Positions 6,980 to 11,374 of a stretch of 11,374 nt of DNA are shown piece after piece; positions within the stretch are counted from its first letter, which is position 1; every line of letters starts with the position of its first letter. The notes under the pieces are model-generated. The model had not been told where the DNA came from, did not search any database, and saw only the letters and a program-made list of their open reading frames with translations. This DNA is from JBAYZQ01 sp041672385 (lineage in GTDB: Bacteria > Spirochaetota > Spirochaetia > Sphaerochaetales > Sphaerochaetaceae), in assembly GCA_041672385.1 (NCBI GenBank), contig JBAYZQ010000063.1:1-11374 (forward strand), read 5' to 3'. Position numbers and translations under genes: made by a program.

Positions 6980-7927
6980 ATGGAATATTTTTTAGGGGTT
7001 GATGGCGGAGGTTCAAAAACCAAGTTTAGTTTAGCTGATTGTAATTTAAATATTGTAAAATCAGTAATAAAAGAAGGTTGCGATTTCCATCGTGTAGGAG
7101 TAGATGGAGTTTGTAAAATTTTTTTAGATGGAACTCAATTGGTTTTAAAAGAGCAAGGCGAGAACTTTAATTGCATCAAAGGTGCAGCTTGGGGAATTCC
7201 TCGTTATGGTGAAGCCGTTAATGAAGATAAACAGATTACTTCATACCTCAAAAAAATGCTTCCAAAAACAGAATTAGGTTTTTTTAACGATGTTGATCTA
7301 GGAATTGCAGGTTCTTTGGCTTTAGAAAGTGGTATTCATATTGTTTCAGGTACAGGAGCTATAGCCATAGGGAAAGATGAAAATGGAAATACTTTTCGTT
7401 GTTCGGGCTGGGATGAGCATTTTGGAGATGAAGGTTCGAGTTATTGGTTAGGAATGGAAACTCTTAAACTGTTTACCATGGAATCAGATGGAAGAAAACC
7501 AAAAGGGTCTTTATATAAAATAGTTAAAGATTCTTTTAATCTTCAAAAAGATTTTGATTTAATTGATTATTTTTACAGCGAATTACATGAGAAAAGGGAA
7601 AAAATTGCCGGTGTTCAATTTCTTCTTTATAAGGCAGCTATTGAAGGTGATTTTTCTGCTGTTGAACTCTATAAAGAAGCTGCATTTGAATTATCAAGGT
7701 CTGTAAAAATGCTAATTAATAAAATTGATTTCAAAAAGAAACCAATAACAGTTTCCTATTCTGGTGGTACTTTTAAGGCAGGCGATTTGATTCTTAAACC
7801 TTTTCAAAGTTTTTTGTCAGGGTATTCAATAAAACTAGTCAACCCTATATTTGAACCAGGAATTGGGGCAATTCTATTGGCTTCTAAAGGTTTGGTTGAT
7901 AAGGAACTTTACAGAAATTTAAAATAG
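6980..7927 (+). CDS. BadF/BadG/BcrA/BcrD-family sugar kinase (N-acetylglucosamine-kinase-like)
   Basis: A 315-residue ASKHA-fold ATPase of the NagK-like branch. The phosphate-1 motif is VDGGGSKTKF (7-16), the catalytic-type Asp lies in FFNDVD (D104), the phosphate-2 motif is SGTGAIAIG (123-131), the GWDEHFGDEGSSYWLG segment (143-158) is typical of bacterial and eukaryotic NAGK relatives, and the adenosine motif is YSGGTFKAG (260-268). It would phosphorylate a hexose or amino sugar, most likely at O-6, in the cytoplasm. The start lies 2 nt after the regulator stop, with AGGAAA as ribosome binding site. With the downstream GatZ-family gene 13 nt away it forms a tight operon. A kinase implies that the sugar enters unphosphorylated, by an ABC or other non-PTS transporter not in this window. 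GlcNAc, GalNAc, glucosamine or another sugar are all possible. Confidence 0.86.
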   Translation: MEYFLGVDGGGSKTKFSLADCNLNIVKSVIKEGCDFHRVGVDGVCKIFLDGTQLVLKEQGENFNCIKGAAWGIPRYGEAVNEDKQITSYLKKMLPKTELGFFNDVDLGIAGSLALESGIHIVSGTGAIAIGKDENGNTFRCSGWDEHFGDEGSSYWLGMETLKLFTMESDGRKPKGSLYKIVKDSFNLQKDFDLIDYFYSELHEKREKIAGVQFLLYKAAIEGDFSAVELYKEAAFELSRSVKMLINKIDFKKKPITVSYSGGTFKAGDLILKPFQSFLSGYSIKLVNPIFEPGIGAILLASKGLVDKELYRNLK

Positions 7928-7940
7928 AAAGAGGTAAAAT

Positions 7941-9263
7941 ATGCAAAACTCAGTAGAGGAATTGGCAAATATTTGTCAAGAAAATCTTAAAGGTACAAGT
8001 TTGAAGGGAATATGTAGCGTATGTTCAAGTCATCCGGGGGTCATTTCTGCTTCTGTAAAACAGAGCCTTGAAGATAATTCTCCACTTTTAATTGAATCAA
8101 CGTCTAATCAAGTTGATCAGTATGGTGGTTACACAGGTATGAAGCCTTTGGATTTTTTTAATTATGTTTCAGATATTGGAAAAAAATCTGGTCTTGATTC
8201 TTCTAAAATTATTCTTGGGGGAGACCATTTAGGGCCAAACCGATGGCAGTCTGAAAAAGCTTCAATAGCTATGGATAAGGCTTGTGTTCTAGTAGAAGAA
8301 TATGTTAAAGCTGGTTTTAGGAAAATACATTTAGATGCTAGTATGCCCTTAGGTGATGATGGGGGTAAAGTTGATGAAACAACTGTTGCCGAAAGAGCAG
8401 CTATTCTTTGCGAAGTGGCTGAAAAAACATGGAAACCAGCTTACAAAGGAGATTGTAAGCCTTATTATGTTATAGGAACAGAAGTTCCCATTCCCGGAGG
8501 GATTTTAGTAAGTGGAGAGGATGATAAAATTAGTCCTACTTCTGCTTTAAGAGCTGAAAGTACAAGATTTAAAACTCAAGAGGCTTTTGAAAAACATGGA
8601 CTAAGTGCTTGGGATAGAGTATTAGCTATGGTTGTTCAACCTGGGGTAGAATATGGAAATAATTGGGTAAGTGTGCTTGATGAAACTAAGTTGAAACCAC
8701 TTAAAAATGAAGCTGAAAAATATGGGAATTTAGTTTATGAGGCACATTCAACTGATTATCAAACAGAAAATGCTTTAACTGAACTTGTAAAAAATCATTT
8801 TGTTATTCTAAAAGTTGGGCCTTGGGTTTCTTTTGCTTATAGAGAAGGTCTTTATGCTTTGGAGATGATGGAAAAAGCTATATATGGGAGATCTGGAAGG
8901 AAACTATCAGGGCTTCAAAATGAAATTGAAAAAGTAATGTTAGAAAATGATGGTAGTTGGAGAAAATACTGTGATGGTAAAACTGAAGAGGAATTATATT
9001 TACAACGACATTTTGGTTTGAGTGATAGAATAAGATATTATTGGGCTGATAGTAGATTGAAAGAATCTCAGCAAAAGCTGTTTGATAATCTTGCAGATTA
9101 TAATCTTGGAAAAGAGCTTGGACTTTTTAGTCAATTTGTACCGGGGTTATTGAAAAAACTTGAAGCAAATAAACTTTCATTTCAACATCCTTCAGAAATA
9201 GCAGAAGAGTATACTAGAGATGTAATTCGCTGTTATCACAGAGCCACTGGAGTAGATTGTTAA
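7941..9263 (+). CDS. GatZ/KbaZ-family protein (tagatose-bisphosphate aldolase non-catalytic subunit or tagatose-6-P 4-epimerase)
   Basis: A 440-residue TIM-barrel protein matching the GatZ/KbaZ (AgaZ) family over its whole length: GICSVCSSHP (23-32), IESTSNQVDQYGGYTGM (51-67), ILGGDHLGPN (91-100), KIHLDASM (128-135), VIGTEVPIPGG (177-187), VVQPGVEY (231-238), YEAHSTDYQT (266-275), ILKVGP (289-294) and SDRIRYYW (361-368). D95, H96, D132, E181 and H269 are candidate metal or catalytic residues. In enteric bacteria GatZ/KbaZ stabilises the GatY/KbaY class II aldolase. No GatY/KbaY or tagatose-6-phosphate kinase is present here. Stand-alone members of this family are reported to epimerise tagatose 6-phosphate and fructose 6-phosphate at C4, which would fit this operon better; that choice is inference. 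It follows the kinase by 13 nt with AGAGGT before ATG. Confidence 0.88.
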   Translation: MQNSVEELANICQENLKGTSLKGICSVCSSHPGVISASVKQSLEDNSPLLIESTSNQVDQYGGYTGMKPLDFFNYVSDIGKKSGLDSSKIILGGDHLGPNRWQSEKASIAMDKACVLVEEYVKAGFRKIHLDASMPLGDDGGKVDETTVAERAAILCEVAEKTWKPAYKGDCKPYYVIGTEVPIPGGILVSGEDDKISPTSALRAESTRFKTQEAFEKHGLSAWDRVLAMVVQPGVEYGNNWVSVLDETKLKPLKNEAEKYGNLVYEAHSTDYQTENALTELVKNHFVILKVGPWVSFAYREGLYALEMMEKAIYGRSGRKLSGLQNEIEKVMLENDGSWRKYCDGKTEEELYLQRHFGLSDRIRYYWADSRLKESQQKLFDNLADYNLGKELGLFSQFVPGLLKKLEANKLSFQHPSEIAEEYTRDVIRCYHRATGVDC

Positions 9264-9348
9264 TTAATATACAATGCAACCAAGTTTTATTTTTATTCTA
9301 GGTGAATTAGTCTTTTCTATGACCTAAATTTAATATCAAAACATTTTA

Positions 9349-9384
9349 TTGACACAAAAATTTGGTAATGTTATAATATTATAT
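9349..9384 (+). promoter_or_regulatory. Sigma-A promoter of the amidohydrolase gene, twin of the SIS promoter
   Basis: TTGACA (9349-9354), a 17-nt spacer and TATAAT (9372-9377) form a perfect consensus. Bases 9365-9384 repeat exactly the 20-nt block found at 5053-5072, including the palindrome TATAATATTATA over the -10. The rest of the spacer and the downstream bases differ, so this is conserved regulation or a recent duplication of a core element, not a large copied segment. AAGGAG (9403-9408) and ATG 9419 follow. Confidence 0.85.
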
Positions 9385-9418
9385 TAAATAAATTAATATA
9401 AGAAGGAGATTTTTAAAT

Positions 9419-10240
9419 ATGCTTAGATTAGATGGTCACATACATATTCAAGATGTAACTGTAGATAATAAAATTATGATGCAACACATGGAAGAAGTTG
9501 GTATAAGTGGAGGAATAGTATTGTCTAAACCTCCTTGTTGGTTAGAGGAAAGTAATCTTTCATTTCAACAAAGGGTTGATCAAGTATTATCTTTTTGTGA
9601 TGGAGAAAAATATTTATTTCCATTTTTCTTTATTGATCCACTTGAAAAGGATGCTCTCAAACAGATTGATTATGCAGTAGAAAATGGAATACGCGGTTTT
9701 AAGATTATCTGTGGTAGACATTATCCAAGTCACCCTGATTGCATCGAGACTTGTAAAAAGATTGCAGAAAACGATAAACCTCTCTTATTTCATTCAGGTA
9801 TTTTATGGGATGGAATAAATAATTCCGGTAATTATAATAAACCAACTGAATTTGAAATATTATTGCAAATTAATAAATTAAAATTTTCTTTAGCACACAT
9901 TTCATGGCCATGGACAGATGAGTGCATCGCAGTTTATGGTAAATTTAATGAAGCAACAATTCTTGGTAAAAAAACAGCTGCTGAAATGTTTATTGACACT
10001 ACTCCTGGAACTCCACCGATTTATCGAAAATCTGCTTTGGAGAGGTTGTTGTTAACAGGCTATAATATCAATGATAATGTTATTTTTGGATTAGACAATT
10101 ATACTGATAGCTATGATGTAAAATGGGCAAAAGAAAACATGGATAGAGATGATAAAATTTATGATGAACTAAATATACCAACTGAGACAAGAAAAAAGAT
10201 ATATTCTGAAAATCTTCTTCGTTTTGTAAACGAAAAATAG
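9419..10240 (+). CDS. Amidohydrolase-2 family metal-dependent hydrolase
   Basis: A 273-residue TIM-barrel hydrolase of the Amidohydro_2 (COG2159) group. The N-terminal metal motif is DGHIHI (H7 and H9); K95 (GFKII), H125 (LLFHSG), H160 (LAHISWPW) and D226 (FGLDNY) follow at the expected spacing for metal or catalytic ligands of this superfamily. These enzymes hydrolyse or decarboxylate small cyclic or carboxylated substrates in the cytoplasm. It is not a NagA-type deacetylase by motif. It starts after a strong promoter, with AAGGAG 10 nt before ATG, and lies 155 bp after the GatZ-family gene. The shared promoter block links it to the SIS gene's regulation. A possible role is hydrolysis of a lactone or amide form of the pathway substrate, but the reaction is not determinable here. 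Confidence 0.8.
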   Translation: MLRLDGHIHIQDVTVDNKIMMQHMEEVGISGGIVLSKPPCWLEESNLSFQQRVDQVLSFCDGEKYLFPFFFIDPLEKDALKQIDYAVENGIRGFKIICGRHYPSHPDCIETCKKIAENDKPLLFHSGILWDGINNSGNYNKPTEFEILLQINKLKFSLAHISWPWTDECIAVYGKFNEATILGKKTAAEMFIDTTPGTPPIYRKSALERLLLTGYNINDNVIFGLDNYTDSYDVKWAKENMDRDDKIYDELNIPTETRKKIYSENLLRFVNEK

Positions 10241-10242
10241 TA

Positions 10243-10694
10243 ATTAGATTCATAAAAAATGAGGAAGAAGCTGCAAAAGGGTCTTGGGACAGAAATGATA
10301 ATTCTTTTTTATAAGTTAGTGATGCTTATTTATTAATTGGTGGAACACTAGAAGATTCTCTAATTTCTAAAGTGTGTGGAATTATTAGGGTTGTTTCAAG
10401 TTGATAAAACTGCAAGAAAAGTAAGATTTTTCGAAAGACATCTTAATATTACAGAAACCTTTATTCCAATAGAGGGAGAAGATATTTTTATCTTAGGACT
10501 TCCAGATAGTTCAACAGATAAGCCTGATATGTGGTATTTCTTTGCATAAAGGAACCTGGCATTGGCCACCAATTCCAATGGGAGACAGAATTAGACTTAC
10601 TTTGGTTAGAAAAGGTGCAATTGGTGAGTTAAAAGAAGTTGTAGATATTAAGGACGTTGGACTTGATGATGTAACTTTGTCATTTGTTAAATAA
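10243..10694 (+). pseudogene. Broken ureidoglycolate-lyase-like (AllA/cupin) gene
   Basis: Three pieces of one coding sequence lie in two or more frames and no intact frame exists. Piece one (from about 10243) reads IRFIKNEEEAAKGSWDRND, has a TAA at 10312-10314, continues VSDAYLLIGGTLEDS and ends at TGA soon after 10395. Piece two (from about 10388) reads QVDKTARKVRFFERHLNITE and ETFIPIEGEDIFILGLPDS up to TAA at 10547. Piece three (from about 10533) reads GISLHKGTWHWPPIPMGDRI and ends VTLSFVK with TAA at 10692. FERH, the FIP-EG block and the HKGTWHWPPIP motif are typical of the ureidoglycolate lyase family. The joins show one stop and two frame changes, with residues probably deleted before GISLHKG. 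No good start or ribosome binding site is seen. It directly follows the amidohydrolase gene and may once have been cotranscribed with it. Sequencing error could explain one shift, hardly all. Confidence 0.78.
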
Positions 10695-10708
10695 TTTCAA
10701 TTTGAATT

Positions 10709-10748
10709 GGGCTGTTTTAAAGTAGTTTTAAAGCAGCCCTAGATTTTT
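10709..10748 (+). terminator. Rho-independent terminator
   Basis: GGGCTG at 10709-10714 pairs with CAGCCC at 10734-10739. The stem continues through one G-T pair and TTTAAA on the left against TTTAAA on the right, giving roughly 13 bp around a short loop near TAG. A T5 tract (10744-10748) follows four bases after the stem. It would end the transcript of the amidohydrolase gene and the broken gene, and isolates the downstream isomerase gene, whose transcription then needs its own promoter in the next 75 bases. Confidence 0.88.
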
Positions 10749-10825
10749 AAGTACATAAAGAATAAAATAATGAACTTGTAAGTTAGTCTAAATTTCTATA
10801 AAGTTTTAATATTTGGAGGGAAAAT

Positions 10826-11374
10826 ATGATTTTATATCCTGTAGTGAAATTACTACCGAATAGGGTAAGACGTAATTATCTTGGTGGGAGAAGTATTGAT
10901 GAAATGCAAGGAATTTATAATCCATCAGATTCAGATAGACCGGAAGAATGGGTAGGATCTTTAGTTTCTGCTAGAAACTATGGTCTAGAAGAAATAGAAA
11001 ATGAAGGCTATTCAAAATTTCAAGAGAAGGGAAAACAAGAGTTACTAAAGAATCTAATTGAACAAAATCCAAAGTATTATTTAGGGAAAGCCTATTATGA
11101 AAAAAATGGTTTGGATTTTGGTTTTCTTTTTAAGATTCTAGATTCATCAATGCGTTTACATGTTCAAGCTCATCCTACAGCAGAATTTGCTCAAAAATAT
11201 TTAGACTCAAAATATGGGAAAATGGAATGCTATTACATTCTTAAAGTAAGAGAAGGGTCTGAGGGTTATATAAGACTTGGCTTCCAACATCTTCCTACAA
11301 AAAAAGAATGGAAAAGAATTATTGAAGAGCAAGACATTAAAGCAATGGATAGTTGTTTTGAAAAGGTCCCAGTA
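10826..11374 (+). CDS. Class I mannose-6-phosphate isomerase (ManA-like), C-terminus beyond window
   Basis: Open frame of 183 codons from ATG 10826 to the window edge. The start has GGAGGG (10815-10820) five bases upstream. The N-terminal part matches type I phosphomannose isomerases: RPEEWVGS near residues 40-47 and LFKILDSSMRLHVQAHP near 104-120, which holds the Gln and His zinc ligands; KMECYYIL near 133-140 carries the next Glu ligand position. The remaining His and Arg active-site parts should lie past the edge. It interconverts mannose 6-phosphate and fructose 6-phosphate in the cytoplasm. Sited after the sugar genes but behind a strong terminator, it is a separate transcript and may supply or drain the fructose 6-phosphate pool of the same locus. 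The complete gene would be about 310-400 codons. Confidence 0.88.
   Translation, partial: MILYPVVKLLPNRVRRNYLGGRSIDEMQGIYNPSDSDRPEEWVGSLVSARNYGLEEIENEGYSKFQEKGKQELLKNLIEQNPKYYLGKAYYEKNGLDFGFLFKILDSSMRLHVQAHPTAEFAQKYLDSKYGKMECYYILKVREGSEGYIRLGFQHLPTKKEWKRIIEEQDIKAMDSCFEKVPV

Noticed and set aside
6834..7016. Minus-strand 60-codon frame across the regulator/kinase junction
   Set aside because: It overlaps two strongly supported plus-strand genes and has no start signals.
9299..9326. TAGGT...ACCTA inverted repeat after the GatZ-family gene
   Set aside because: Five-base arms with an 18-base loop and no T-tract are too weak for a terminator, and it does not match the other operator-like sites.
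10396..10578. Minus-strand 60-codon frame within the broken AllA-like gene
   Set aside because: The plus-strand pieces show recognisable family motifs; the minus frame has none and no ribosome binding site.

Overview
This window looks like chromosome from a very AT-rich, low-GC Gram-positive type bacterium. The signs are A/T-ending codons throughout, strong AAGGAG/GGAGG ribosome binding sites 5-10 nt before ATG, sigma-A style TTGACA-N17-TATAAT promoters, and gene families common in Clostridia and Halanaerobiales. The lineage is inferred from style and gene content only. No rRNA, tRNA, CRISPR array or intact mobile element was seen.

Left part (1-4436): a candidate DNA-processing or phage-defence cassette. 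A superfamily II DEAD/DEAH-type helicase runs leftward off the window edge on the minus strand. Diverging from it is a three-gene plus-strand operon: a 254-residue protein I do not recognise, then two back-to-back P-loop ATPases of about 400 residues. The second clearly, and the first probably, belongs to the DUF2791 (BrxC/BrxD-like) family of BREX-type systems. No PglZ, methylase or nuclease gene is visible, so this is either a minimal system or the edge of a larger one.

A gene-free stretch of about 600 bases (4437-5036) separates this from the sugar part.

Right part (5037-11374): a sugar-phosphate or amino-sugar catabolic locus. In order it holds a double-SIS sugar-phosphate isomerase/deaminase, a GntR/HutC regulator, a BadF/NagK-type sugar kinase and a GatZ/KbaZ-family protein, followed by an amidohydrolase-2 family enzyme under its own promoter. 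After these come a broken ureidoglycolate-lyase-like (AllA) gene, a strong rho-independent terminator, and the start of a class I mannose-6-phosphate isomerase that runs off the right edge. Two near-perfect promoters, before the SIS gene and before the amidohydrolase gene, share an identical 20-nt block around the -10 box. A different palindrome lies over the -35 region of the regulator's own promoter. A plausible joint pathway is phosphorylation of an imported sugar or amino sugar, SIS-catalysed isomerisation or deamination to a ketose phosphate, and GatZ-catalysed C4 epimerisation into fructose 6-phosphate. The last step is inferred because neither a tagatose-bisphosphate aldolase catalytic subunit nor a tagatose-6-phosphate kinase is present here.
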